Assembly (NCBI GenBank): GCA_017515285.1
Contig: JAFWGN010000005.1
Coordinates: forward strand, 1 to 64,000
Reading direction: 5' to 3'
DNA length: 64,000 bases
From: Candidatus Saccharimonadota bacterium
Lineage (GTDB): Bacteria; Patescibacteriota; Saccharimonadia; Saccharimonadales; Saccharimonadaceae
The position numbers and the translations under genes were made by a program. Shown in pieces: positions 32,249 through 40,690 of this stretch (positions are counted from its first letter, which is position 1; every line of letters begins with the position of its first letter). Below the pieces are notes generated by a model, which did no database searches, had not been told where the DNA came from, and saw only the letters and a list, made by a program, of their open reading frames with translations.

Positions 32249-34234
32249 TCAATTTCGGGCGACGCACCGAACGAATTGGGCACAGGCGCGTAGCGGGTTC
32301 CCTCCGTCTCTAATCAACTGTGAACCGGTCCATTGAAAATTCTCTGATGCGCGGGGTGAGTAGTGCATGTTTGGCGTGGACGTTTTCCAATAGCCGTTGC
32401 TTTGGGCATATAATTGCGTCCCGTCCCCGCTCGGATCGTAAGCTCCTCCCTTAACTGGCAAGAAAACATTGCCGTATGGGAGTAGATTTTGCGCCTGCTC
32501 GTAACTTGGCAAAGTCCAGTTTGCCGGGCATACGCTATGTTCAGCTTCGCTCCATGCGGTATCTACTGGTACCGCTACAGTCATAGCCGTTGCGGCGGCA
32601 TAATTATACCAAACCGTCGGAATACCATCTGGGTTTAGACCTTCATGAACTTTTGCCTCCGTGTATGACCACGATATAGAGGCGTCACCGTAGTCAAACC
32701 TTGTCGCGACCGCCACGTCGCTCGTCTCAGGGTCGAGGGTGGTGCCGACAAAGCGGAGGTTATCAACCATCCAACAATCGTCTCCGAGTTTTCTGATTCT
32801 GTAGGAGATATCGTCACGAACATCTTTGAGGGGGAAGGTGGTGGCGACGGAACTAGCCGAATCAAAGGCGGTGGTGTTCTGACAAATACTCCCCGTCATC
32901 TCCTGCATATACTTCACCGCGTTCTCGTTTGCAAGGTCCGGGTGGGGAGTTTGGAGAGAGTTGGCGTAGATGAAGCTAGAAACGAGAGCATCGGAAGAAC
33001 TGGTGCTATGTTCGTCGTTTGCATTGTACTTGCTAACGTAGTCGTAATTGTAGGTACCAATGTTTAGCCAAAAGTCAAAACCTGTTCCGTTAGTTCCGGC
33101 TGGAATTGTGCAAGAAACTTTACCGAGTCCTGCGGTTGTTCCGGTTTCGCTAATCGAGAAAGAGTTAGCTTTGATTGGACAGTTCTTTATGTTTGCAAGT
33201 TGGGCAGAGGTTAAGGCGGTCGGGTCGTAGTTTGCTGTTACCATATCGGAATGGAGGACAAGCCTAACCGTAAGTTGGTTTTCTTGGATAGCGGTTGTGA
33301 CGGCTCCTGCAATCTCGAACTCCAAATCCACCGTCTCTCCGCCTTGACCGATTCTAATGTTACGGTAAAGGTTAGTAGAAACTTCATCAAGCGATGAAGA
33401 ACTCGAGATTGCCGTATAGACTATTTGGTTCGTATAAGCCCCGCTCACGGTATGGTCGTTTACGACTACGGCATAGTAGATGTCGAACTTACTGTTTACC
33501 GTATCTCCGGTTGCAATGCCGTTATTCCCGGAAGAGAAGCCATAAAGATTACTGGTTCCTGCCTTCCAGATTTGTTGGGCAGAACTACCTTCTGGAACAC
33601 CGGCAAAGTTGGCCGTATAGACATTACCGCCATTATTATAAATAAGTGGCGTGTCAAGAAGAGTAGGAGAAAAGACGCTACTTGCAGAGAAGTTAGGATA
33701 AGTTGGCGTAGTAGCAGCAGGGTCTATGGGGACCGGCGTTCCCGGAACGGCATAACCCCAACCGGCACCAGTAAACGGAGTCGGAGACGCCCAAGTACCG
33801 GAAGAAGCGGGAATATAGATGTTTGAGTTGCTAGTAGAATTGTGGGTAAGGTTAAGGTTGTTATTGCTAGAGCCGGAAGAAAGGTAGACCGCATAATAGT
33901 TACCGTTTGTATCTACGTTAATGGTCCTTTTCTTTACGATCATAGTGCCAATGTTGCCGGTAAGGGTATCGAGCTTGGTAGGAACAATCTCGCCAAAGTC
34001 AACATCACCATGCCTAGTATCAGAAATCGGTTCACCGGCTTCAGTTGCGGCAAAGTCTGGGTCAAGAATAAGATAGATGCTCTTTCTAGTGGCGGTGACG
34101 GAGATATCTTCGGCAGCAGAGGCCTCAGAGATTAGGGTTGGAACGAGACAGAAGGCAAGAACAAATAAACCGAGCATGGTGAGACTAGCTCGCAAGGCTT
34201 GGGTGATTAGGTTGATTTCTTTGATTGGTTGCAT
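32249..34234 (-). CDS. Secreted surface protein with FISUMP-type C-terminal domain
   Basis: 661 residues from the ATG at 34234 (AGGAGG 4 bases upstream); a frame reaching 34327 lies within the leader RNA and is rejected. Residues 1-42 form a signal or anchor (TM about 12-35, ending LVPTLISEASA). The next 350 residues are Ser/Thr/Asn/Tyr-rich beta domain. From about 480, YRIRKLGDDCWMVDNLRF, the VWYNYAAAT stretch, CPANWTLPSYEQAQNL, YWKTSTPN and RCVARN are the Cys-flanked motifs of the Fibrobacter succinogenes major paralogous (FISUMP) domain, a carbohydrate- or surface-related fold. Paralogue of the truncated gene at 1-396, with the same leader RNA. Probably a species-specific surface layer or binding protein. 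Confidence 0.78.
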   Translation of the reverse strand: MQPIKEINLITQALRASLTMLGLFVLAFCLVPTLISEASAAEDISVTATRKSIYLILDPDFAATEAGEPISDTRHGDVDFGEIVPTKLDTLTGNIGTMIVKKRTINVDTNGNYYAVYLSSGSSNNNLNLTHNSTSNSNIYIPASSGTWASPTPFTGAGWGYAVPGTPVPIDPAATTPTYPNFSASSVFSPTLLDTPLIYNNGGNVYTANFAGVPEGSSAQQIWKAGTSNLYGFSSGNNGIATGDTVNSKFDIYYAVVVNDHTVSGAYTNQIVYTAISSSSSLDEVSTNLYRNIRIGQGGETVDLEFEIAGAVTTAIQENQLTVRLVLHSDMVTANYDPTALTSAQLANIKNCPIKANSFSISETGTTAGLGKVSCTIPAGTNGTGFDFWLNIGTYNYDYVSKYNANDEHSTSSSDALVSSFIYANSLQTPHPDLANENAVKYMQEMTGSICQNTTAFDSASSVATTFPLKDVRDDISYRIRKLGDDCWMVDNLRFVGTTLDPETSDVAVATRFDYGDASISWSYTEAKVHEGLNPDGIPTVWYNYAAATAMTVAVPVDTAWSEAEHSVCPANWTLPSYEQAQNLLPYGNVFLPVKGGAYDPSGDGTQLYAQSNGYWKTSTPNMHYSPRASENFQWTGSQLIRDGGNPLRACAQFVRCVARN

Positions 34235-34458
34235 AGGCCTCCTTGGGGTTATTGAACCTCGGGGGTTATATACAAAAATGGCACCACGAGGTGCAGAACT
34301 CAAAAGACTTCTAACCGCTTTCCGCAATCAGAATCGATTGGGTCTCCTCATGGTGCCAATTCTAATTCTGATTCACGAAAAAAGTTAGAAATCCAACATT
34401 AGTATCTAATGTGCGGTTACCTGGATATAATCCAGAAACAAAGTCTTGAGTTCTGCAT
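34235..34458 (-). ncRNA. Structured 5' leader RNA, copy B (predicted H-type pseudoknot)
   Basis: Minus-strand RNA: long stem 34441-34458 with 34291-34310 (18 pairs, 2-base bulge), inner stem 34365-34373 with 34326-34334 (9 of 9), and a loop-to-downstream pseudoknot 34346-34358 with 34279-34291 (13 pairs including one G-U). Two further perfect hairpins, CTGGAT/ATCCAG and CATTAG/CTAATG, lie in the 5' arm at about 34413-34440 and 34398-34415. Order and location equal copy A (397-613). The pseudoknot ends about 45 bases before the start codon. Probably controls translation or stability of the surface protein. Confidence 0.72.
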
Positions 34459-34462
34459 CTCT

Positions 34463-34492
34463 ATAATACCACAACCAAAATACTTTTGTCTA
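34463..34492 (-). promoter_or_regulatory. Promoter of the leader B transcript
   Basis: On the minus strand, TAGACA (34492-34487) is followed after 18 bases by the extended -10 TGG-TATTAT (34468-34463). The predicted start point is at the first bases of the long leader stem. Confidence 0.6.
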
Positions 34493-34581
34493 GACCATCG
34501 TTCTGGTTCAAAACAAATCTCACCCGAAACCGTTTCGTTGCCCCACCCATCCCCCTCACGCTAGCCAATCGCAAGAAAACG

Positions 34582-34590
34582 TGTTATACT
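34582..34590 (+). promoter_or_regulatory. Extended -10 promoter of rny
   Basis: TGTTATACT in the 210-base gap between the leader B promoter and rny; the transcript would carry an untranslated leader of about 75 bases. The -35 region is weak. The gap also has a CCGTCTAGG/CCCTAGAC dyad. Confidence 0.5.
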
Positions 34591-34672
34591 AGACACGGAA
34601 TATTAAATATTGATAATTTGTTACCCGTCTAGGACAGTCAAACCCTAGACAAACAATTAGAAAGAAGCAACC

Positions 34673-36190
34673 ATGGATATTTTAGCCATTGCAATTGCTG
34701 GCATAATCGGCCTCGGTGTCGGTGCTGGCGGTATTTTTGCATACAACAAAAAGAAAGAAAACGGCGGCAAAAACAAGGCCGACGACCTCATCAGAAAAGC
34801 CAAACATGAAGCCGGCGACATCGTTCTCGAAGCCAAGCGCGAGGCCTCAAAAATCTCCGAAAAGTCCAACCAAGAAGAAACCGAGCGCAGAAAAGAGTGG
34901 AAACGCACCGAAAATCGCCTCGCCGAGCGCGAAACCTCTCTCGACTCAAAACTCGACCAACTCGAAAAGAAAACCGAACGCTTGAATCGTTCCGAAAAAG
35001 AGCTCGAAGATTTAAAAAACGAAGTTCGCGACATTAGAACCAAGCAACACGAAAAGCTCCAAAAAATCGCCGGTCTCTCCAAAGCCGAAGCCCGCGAAAA
35101 ACTCATGAAAATGACTGAAAACGACATTAAACAAGATTTAGTCGCTCTCGTCGCCAAGGAACAAAAAGAAATCAAACACGACATCGACGAAACCGCCCAA
35201 AGCATCTTACTAACCGCCATGGAGCGAATGTCCTCCGAAGTCACTGCCGACCGAACAATCACCGCCCTCAAACTCCCTGACGACGAAATGAAAGGCCGCA
35301 TCATCGGCAAAGAGGGAAGAAACATCCAAGCCCTCCAACGCGCCACCGGTGTTGACATCGTCGTTGACGACGCCCCGGGCATGGTCGTTTTAAGCTCCTT
35401 CGACCCCATTCGCCGCCAAGTCGCCCGCTACGCTTTAGAGCGCCTCATGAAAGACGGTCGCATCAACCCCGCCTCAATCGAAGAAGCCGTCGCCAAAGGC
35501 GAAAAGGAAATCGAAAAAGAAGTCGTCCGCGCCGGCGAAGACGCCGCCCGCGAAGTCGGCGTTGTCGGAATCCCGCGCGAAATCCTACATCTCCTCGGCG
35601 AGCTCAAGTTCCGAACCTCCTACGGCCAAAACGTCCTTTTGCACAGCATCGAAATGGCCCACATGGCTGGCATGATTGCCGAAGAAATCGGCGCTGACAA
35701 ACGCGTCGCCAAAACCGCCACTTTATTACACGACATGGGCAAAGCCGTCACACACAAAATCGAAGGCAAACACGCCGAAATCGGCGCCGAACTCGCCAAA
35801 AAATACGGCATGCCCGAGCCCATCGTCCACGCCATCGCCGCGCACCACGACGACATCGAACCGACGACCCCCGAAGCCCTCATCGTAAAGATTTGCGACG
35901 CTATCTCCGCCGCCCGCCCCGGCGCCAGAAACATTAGCGCCGAGAACTTCGCCGAACGTATGCGCGACCTCGAAAACATCGCGACCTCTTTCCCCGGAAT
36001 CGACAAGGCTTACGCCATCTCCGCCGGCCGAGAAATCCGCGTCATCGTCGAACCAAAGCAAATCGACGATTTAACCGCATTGAAGCTCGCCCGCGACATC
36101 GCCAACAAAATCGAAGCCACGATGTCTTACCCCGGCGTCATCAAAGTCAACGTCATCCGCGAGACTCGCGCTGTCGAATACGCTAAATAA
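34673..36190 (+). CDS. rny: Ribonuclease Y
   Basis: 505 residues, normal length. N-terminal TM helix at about 3-25 anchors it to the membrane. A long charged coiled coil covers about 30-175 (Lys/Glu/Arg-rich). A KH domain is at about 200-260, with GRIIGKEGRNIQ. The HD domain at about 320-420 carries LLHSIEMAHMAG, TATLLHDMGK (HD pair) and HAIAAHHDD. It starts mRNA decay by endonuclease cutting, in CPR bacteria as in Gram-positives. Ends with a terminator shared with the convergent Mur ligase gene. Confidence 0.95.
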   Translation: MDILAIAIAGIIGLGVGAGGIFAYNKKKENGGKNKADDLIRKAKHEAGDIVLEAKREASKISEKSNQEETERRKEWKRTENRLAERETSLDSKLDQLEKKTERLNRSEKELEDLKNEVRDIRTKQHEKLQKIAGLSKAEAREKLMKMTENDIKQDLVALVAKEQKEIKHDIDETAQSILLTAMERMSSEVTADRTITALKLPDDEMKGRIIGKEGRNIQALQRATGVDIVVDDAPGMVVLSSFDPIRRQVARYALERLMKDGRINPASIEEAVAKGEKEIEKEVVRAGEDAAREVGVVGIPREILHLLGELKFRTSYGQNVLLHSIEMAHMAGMIAEEIGADKRVAKTATLLHDMGKAVTHKIEGKHAEIGAELAKKYGMPEPIVHAIAAHHDDIEPTTPEALIVKICDAISAARPGARNISAENFAERMRDLENIATSFPGIDKAYAISAGREIRVIVEPKQIDDLTALKLARDIANKIEATMSYPGVIKVNVIRETRAVEYAK

Positions 36191-36193
36191 CCG

Positions 36194-36228
36194 AAAAAAA
36201 TAACCCCCGAAAAAAGGGGTTATTTTTT
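36194..36228. terminator. Bidirectional terminator between rny and the Mur ligase gene
   Basis: AAAAAAATAACCCC paired with GGGGTTATTTTTT, with a short A-rich loop. It overlaps the Mur ligase stop codon and serves both convergent genes. Confidence 0.85.
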
Positions 36229-37588
36229 ATTCCACTATATTCCCGTATTCACCTTCCTCGCGTTTCCGCCTTTTCCGCTCCACTTCTTCACGCAGCTTCC
36301 GCGCTTGCTCCGCCGCCTCTTTTTTAAGGTCATCTTCGCGCATCCTCTCTCGCAAATATCTTTTAGCTACCTTAATATCTTCAAACTTATGCGCCCCATC
36401 TGCACGGAGAATCGTCTTCTCGTGTCCTTTCCCGAGTAGCAACACTACATCCCCCTTCCTTGCCAGTCTCACCGCCGCGCGAATCGCCTCCTCTCGGTCG
36501 AGGTTCACCGCCAAATCCTTCCCGAGTTTCTTCCCAGCCTTCTCCGCCCCTTTGACAAACTGTCCCGCAATCTTTTCCGGATTCTCGTCTCTCGAATCGT
36601 CTTCCGTAATAATCACAATATCACTATTCCTCCCAAGTATCTCTCCCCGCTCCGCTCGCGTCGTCTCGTCTCTCCTCCCCGCGCCCCCGTGCACCGAAAT
36701 CACCCGCCCAGAAACCTCCCCCAACGCCCCAAACACTTTCTCGAGCGCGTCCGGCGTGTGCGCATAGTCCACAATCACCGTAAAATCCTGCCCCTCATCC
36801 ACTTTTGTCATTCTCCCCTCGACGCTCTCAAGCGCAGAAATCCCTCGAGAAATCTCCTCGCTTTTAAGTCCCAGCTTCTGCCCCACCACTACCGCCGCCA
36901 GGGAATTATACACACTAAACTCCCCTGGAATTTGCGTTTCGACCTTTATATCACCGCACGAATATTTTGTGCCTTTTGGCGTCAATTCAACATTCTTCGC
37001 CCGCACTTTTCCATTTTTTATACCATAAGTGATGTAATCCTTCGCCGCTTTCATAAACTTCTTCGCATATTCATCGTCTGCATTTATCACCGAGAATCGT
37101 GCTTTCCGAAACAACTTGCACTTCGCTCGCGCATACCTCTCCATCGTCTTGTGATAATCAAGATGTTCATGCGTTAAATTCGTAAACACCGCAATCTCAA
37201 TTGGCACCCCAAGCGTCCTAAACTGCTCCATCGCGTGCGACGTTACTTCAAGGACCAAATACTCCGCCCCCGCGTCGGCAATAGTCTTCACCCTCTTATT
37301 CAAAGTCCTACTATCGACAGTCGTCATATGATTCAACTCATTATGAATCCGCTTGTACCCCCACCCCACCGTCGTCATCAACCCCGCTTTCCGCCCACTC
37401 TCATTCAGCATCTTCCAGATATAAAAACATGTCGAAGTCTTCCCATTCGTCCCCGTCACTCCAATCACCTTCAACTTCCGAGCCGGGAACCGGTACCTCA
37501 CCGCCGCTACTACCGCTCGCACCCAATGCACCGGCTTCACGGCACTATTATAGAAAGACAACCCCTCTAACTTCTTCTTCAAACTCAT
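36227..37588 (-). CDS. Mur ligase of MurE type without the N-terminal domain
   Basis: 453 residues. P-loop VIGVTGTNGKTSTCFYIW (about 41-58), HEHLDYHKTMERYARAK (about 142), ELTPKGTKYSCG, then DYAHTPDALEKVF (about 270) and HGGAGRRDETTRAERG (about 300). After the P-loop these follow MurE, but the about 90-residue uridine-binding N-domain is absent; only about 35 residues precede the P-loop. The DNPR/DNPA substrate loop reads DDSRDENPEK, so the amino acid added is uncertain. The C-terminal 40 residues are an extremely charged Lys/Glu/Arg tail. Probably adds the third residue of the peptidoglycan stem peptide, but amidation or another Mur-type reaction is possible. Confidence 0.75.
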   Translation of the reverse strand: MSLKKKLEGLSFYNSAVKPVHWVRAVVAAVRYRFPARKLKVIGVTGTNGKTSTCFYIWKMLNESGRKAGLMTTVGWGYKRIHNELNHMTTVDSRTLNKRVKTIADAGAEYLVLEVTSHAMEQFRTLGVPIEIAVFTNLTHEHLDYHKTMERYARAKCKLFRKARFSVINADDEYAKKFMKAAKDYITYGIKNGKVRAKNVELTPKGTKYSCGDIKVETQIPGEFSVYNSLAAVVVGQKLGLKSEEISRGISALESVEGRMTKVDEGQDFTVIVDYAHTPDALEKVFGALGEVSGRVISVHGGAGRRDETTRAERGEILGRNSDIVIITEDDSRDENPEKIAGQFVKGAEKAGKKLGKDLAVNLDREEAIRAAVRLARKGDVVLLLGKGHEKTILRADGAHKFEDIKVAKRYLRERMREDDLKKEAAEQARKLREEVERKRRKREEGEYGNIVE

Positions 37589-37709
37589 ATTAACTTAATT
37601 ATACCACACTCCACCCACAAACCCCAACGAAAGCTATTTTTCAAAAAAAGTATTGAAATTATGCTTAAAATAATATAAAATAGTTATGTTAAACAAGTGT
37701 GGAGGTAAA

Positions 37710-38402
37710 ATGTCCGAGGATTGTTCCGTCCACGTTATAGTGGGCAGAATATTACACATCGAAGACAAAAGCGAGGTCTATTATCCTAAGGTTTCTTGCG
37801 TCTATTCTAAACTCGAAGAGGCCAAGGAGTCCGAACTGACCCCGACAATTCGGCAAACCCGAAGACAACGCGGTTTCAAAATGCTTCTTTTCCGCCTTGG
37901 CACTCTCGCGACCACTCTAATCGTCGTCGTCGCCCTTACTCTCGTCGGTGTCAAAATCGCCGGCTTCAAAACCTTTACCGTCATGTCCGGCTCCATGGAG
38001 CCCAAACTCCCCGTCGGCTCCCTCATTTACGTCAAACCGACCGACTATAAAACCCTCAAGGTCGGCGACGTCATCTCCTACGTCGCAAACAACGACAAAA
38101 CCGTCGTCACCCACCGCATCGTCGCCATCGAACCCGACGCTAAAGATTCCGAAGTCCTTCGTTTCAAGACTCAAGGCGACGCCAACGCCTCCGCCGACGC
38201 CAATCTCGTTCACTACAAGAATGTCCTTGGCACCCCCGTTGTCACCATTCCTTATCTGGGGTACATCGCACATAGCATCCAACAGCCACCTGGCATTTAT
38301 ATCACACTAGTCGTGGGCACACTCCTTCTAGCGTGGACATTCCTACCAGGGACATTGGAAGAAAGGAGGAAAACTGCGAGAAAAAGTGTAGCTAAAGTGT
38401 GA
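37710..38402 (+). CDS. SipW-type (S26B) signal peptidase
   Basis: 230 residues from the ATG at 37710 with GGAGG 4 bases upstream; the ATG at 37686 is possible but less well placed. About 55 residues of charged N-terminus, TM helix about 57-80, then the catalytic serine in TVMSGSMEPKLPVGS and the catalytic histidine in VTHRIVAIE. The Ser-His pair, with no Lys, is the archaeal/ER/SipW type. It ends with a second TM (ITLVVGTLLLAWTFLP) and a basic tail. SipW enzymes cut TasA-type signal peptides. Three such substrates follow directly (38437, 39074, 40113), so it is very likely their dedicated peptidase. Confidence 0.85.
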   Translation: MSEDCSVHVIVGRILHIEDKSEVYYPKVSCVYSKLEEAKESELTPTIRQTRRQRGFKMLLFRLGTLATTLIVVVALTLVGVKIAGFKTFTVMSGSMEPKLPVGSLIYVKPTDYKTLKVGDVISYVANNDKTVVTHRIVAIEPDAKDSEVLRFKTQGDANASADANLVHYKNVLGTPVVTIPYLGYIAHSIQQPPGIYITLVVGTLLLAWTFLPGTLEERRKTARKSVAKV

Positions 38403-38436
38403 GATTATTAACTTTAAAGGTAGAGAAAGGAGGCGA

Positions 38437-39039
38437 ATGTTTCAAAAAGTTAGAATCACAATCGGTTCAATAGCAGTAATTGCGCTTTGTTTGTTAAGCT
38501 CAACTTTCACGCTATCGTACTTCACGGACACTGTCGATTCGGTCAACAGCTTCAAAATCGGTAACGCCGCGTCCACGTTGTCAATTTTCAAAGACGACAC
38601 CGGCGAAACCCTTTTCGACGCCAGCGAGTACACCTTGACCCCAAACATGGATGACATTCCATTCTATCTCGAAGCGACCAACACCGGCAACATCCCCGTT
38701 TATCAACGATTCCGCATCGTGATTCCAACAGCCTTAGCTGATTACATCACGCTAAATCTACCTACAACCACCGACAACTATACCGTAACGACCCCCCAAC
38801 CCGGCACCTATTATATCGTCAGCAACAACGTTCTGCCCGTAGATGGAAAGACCGAACGTTGGCCGACCCTTTCTATCCGAGTTGGCGACATTTCCGAAGT
38901 TGACCCGTCCGCGTATATTTGTCAAGAAACCAGCGCCAACGACTGCGTCCTCGGCATCAACGTCCACTCGGATGTAATTCAAACTACCGGGTTCGAAAAC
39001 GCCGACGATGCCTTCGCAAACCTGGACAACAATAATTAA
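38437..39039 (+). CDS. TasA/camelysin-like protein 1
   Basis: 200 residues, AAAGGAGG 5 bases before the ATG. The signal region MFQKVRITIGSIAVIALCLLSSTFTLSYFTD is of the SipW type: hydrophobic stretch, then S-x-F-T-D-T, with the probable cut before FTDT. The mature part is a beta domain of about 165 residues starting with VNSFKIGNAAS, as in TasA (NTFTxGxx). The middle has NIPVYQRFRIVIPT, matching the domain of camelysin/TasA proteins, and ends in DNNN without TM. Two cysteines at about 168 and 176 (YICQETSANDCVLG). Subunit or regulator of an extracellular fibre (inferred). Confidence 0.7.
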   Translation: MFQKVRITIGSIAVIALCLLSSTFTLSYFTDTVDSVNSFKIGNAASTLSIFKDDTGETLFDASEYTLTPNMDDIPFYLEATNTGNIPVYQRFRIVIPTALADYITLNLPTTTDNYTVTTPQPGTYYIVSNNVLPVDGKTERWPTLSIRVGDISEVDPSAYICQETSANDCVLGINVHSDVIQTTGFENADDAFANLDNNN

Positions 39040-39073
39040 TTTCGTTTAACAATAATTAAAAAGGAGTTATTAA

Positions 39074-40084
39074 ATGAAAACTAACAATAAAGCCATTCTC
39101 TCCGCCGCCGCCATCCTTGGCGTTGCCGGTTTAGTCGCCGGTGGCACCATCGCCTACTTCACCGACACCAAGACCGAAACCAACACCTTCACTGTCGGTG
39201 ACGTCAAAATCACGATGTATGAATCCCAACTTCACCGCCAGAACTCTGGTCGCATGGGCAACTTCCCGAGCCTCGCTTCTGACCCCGATTACTGCGACTG
39301 GACCGTCTCTAGCGCCGTTGCGACCACTGCCGGCGACAGCACTCTTATCAACGGCTCCTACGATAAAGCGCGCTACTGCACTCCGAACATGGGTACTGAC
39401 GTTTACTACGCCGACGACATTACTGCCGTCGCCAACGGGCACACCAAAGCAAGCCGCTCCTGGGGCTTCTCCGACGCTCAAATCATCGCCGACGCCGCCA
39501 ACTACAAAGCCGGCGCTAACACCACTGACACTACCGACGATGGCTACTTCACTCGCGTCTCCCAAGGAATCGTCCCGGGCGCTTGGGTTCGCAAGTTTAC
39601 CTACGTTAAGAATAATGATACCAGCAGCGACGCTTATGTCTTGATCCGCTACATGGTCCCGACCAGCTACGCTAACAACATCGAAGTCAAGGTTCCAGGC
39701 ACCCCGTATGAAGAGGACGTCAGCACTGACACCGGTCACCAAGGCTACTTCACCGCCGTCACTTACGATTCCACTAACAATACTTACACTGCCTTCGATT
39801 CTAGCGCCAAAGATTCGATGGACAACTACACTGGCTACATCCAAGAAATCGATGGCACCGAATATCGTGTCTATGCCGCCGTTACCACTCAGGCTCTTAA
39901 ACCGGAAGAAATGACCTTCTGGAGCCCGGTCAACAACGTCCGTCTCAAAACAACCGTCATTAACACCGACACTACCGATCCTAACTATGTCGCTCCATCT
40001 TCCCAAGTTGACGTAAAAGTTGATGCCCAAGCTATCCAGGCCAAAACCTTCTCCAATGCTATCGAAGCCATCAACAACCTTTAA
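39074..40084 (+). CDS. TasA/camelysin-like protein 2, main fibre-subunit candidate
   Basis: 336 residues, AAGGAG upstream. SipW-type signal MKTNNKAILSAAAILGVAGLVAGGTIAYFTDTKTETNTFTVGDV in outline: the TIAYFTDTKTETNTFTVG segment matches the canonical TasA/CotN start. The mature protein of about 305 residues is Thr/Asp/Asn-rich, with Cys pairs (PDYCDW, ARYCTP), VPGAWVRKFTYVKN, DAYVLIRYMVPT and KPEEMTFWSPV segments of the TasA beta domain. It is the largest and best-conserved member of the operon and would polymerise on the cell surface. Codon use is very C-rich. The protein ends without TM. Confidence 0.75.
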   Translation: MKTNNKAILSAAAILGVAGLVAGGTIAYFTDTKTETNTFTVGDVKITMYESQLHRQNSGRMGNFPSLASDPDYCDWTVSSAVATTAGDSTLINGSYDKARYCTPNMGTDVYYADDITAVANGHTKASRSWGFSDAQIIADAANYKAGANTTDTTDDGYFTRVSQGIVPGAWVRKFTYVKNNDTSSDAYVLIRYMVPTSYANNIEVKVPGTPYEEDVSTDTGHQGYFTAVTYDSTNNTYTAFDSSAKDSMDNYTGYIQEIDGTEYRVYAAVTTQALKPEEMTFWSPVNNVRLKTTVINTDTTDPNYVAPSSQVDVKVDAQAIQAKTFSNAIEAINNL

Positions 40085-40112
40085 TAGCTAAAACAAACAG
40101 GAATCCGACCTT

Positions 40113-40688
40113 ATGCGCCAAAACTCTCGCACTCGCCTTCTCATCGTCCTCGGAGCAATTTCGCTCCTGAGCCTAGGTGGCACCGTGGCCTACTTCGTCA
40201 CGTCCGAGACGGCGCATAATGTCGTTTCCATGAGCGGGGTCAGCATCCTCCTCAACGAATTTGCTGGCCCCGAAGGCTCTCACCCCTTCCACGACCTCGA
40301 AGACATCGTCCCCGGAAAAACTTACAGCAAAATCCCTTACATAGAAAACAACGGCCCCGAACCCGTCTGGATTCGCGCTAAAGTCTCGCTAAAACAAACC
40401 GCGAACGATGGAACCGAAAGCGCAGTCGCCGATTTTTCCCGTCTCATGACTCTCGAAAATATCGGCCCAAATTGGACTTTACATAGCGACGGCTTTTATT
40501 ACTACGCGTCGCCCCTCTCAAGCGGGGAATCGTCGACGCCAATTTTCGACTCCGTCAAATTCGCCGACGCTATTGACGGCGAATTCCAACTCTCGACCTA
40601 CACTTTAACCGTCTCCGCCGAAGCAACCCAAGTCAAACATAACGGTTCTAGCGCCCTTGATGCTGCCTGGACCGAAAGTGGAGTTTAA
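40113..40688 (+). CDS. TasA/camelysin-like protein 3
   Basis: 191 residues with AGGA about 9 bases upstream of the ATG. Signal MRQNSRTRLLIVLGAISLLSLGGTVAYFVTSE in outline has the SipW-type VAYFVTSETAHN start of the mature domain. The mature part of about 165 residues has the NVVSMSGVSILLNE opening, KTYSKIPYIENNGPEPVWIRAKVSL and IFDSVKFADAID, all present in TasA-family proteins. No cysteine or TM. Only 2 bases separate its stop from the next gene, so it is one operon. It may be a minor fibre subunit or an initiator. Confidence 0.68.
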   Translation: MRQNSRTRLLIVLGAISLLSLGGTVAYFVTSETAHNVVSMSGVSILLNEFAGPEGSHPFHDLEDIVPGKTYSKIPYIENNGPEPVWIRAKVSLKQTANDGTESAVADFSRLMTLENIGPNWTLHSDGFYYYASPLSSGESSTPIFDSVKFADAIDGEFQLSTYTLTVSAEATQVKHNGSSALDAAWTESGV

Positions 40689-40690
40689 TC

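Noticed and set aside
34235-34327. Upstream extension of the FISUMP-type reading frame
   Set aside because: The extension lies in the structured leader and after the predicted transcription start; ATG at 34234 has AGGAGG.
39131-40030. 299-codon minus-strand frame over the TasA-like gene
   Set aside because: Antisense shadow: Val/Gly/Asp-rich translation and no ribosome site; the plus-strand gene has SipW signal and Shine-Dalgarno.
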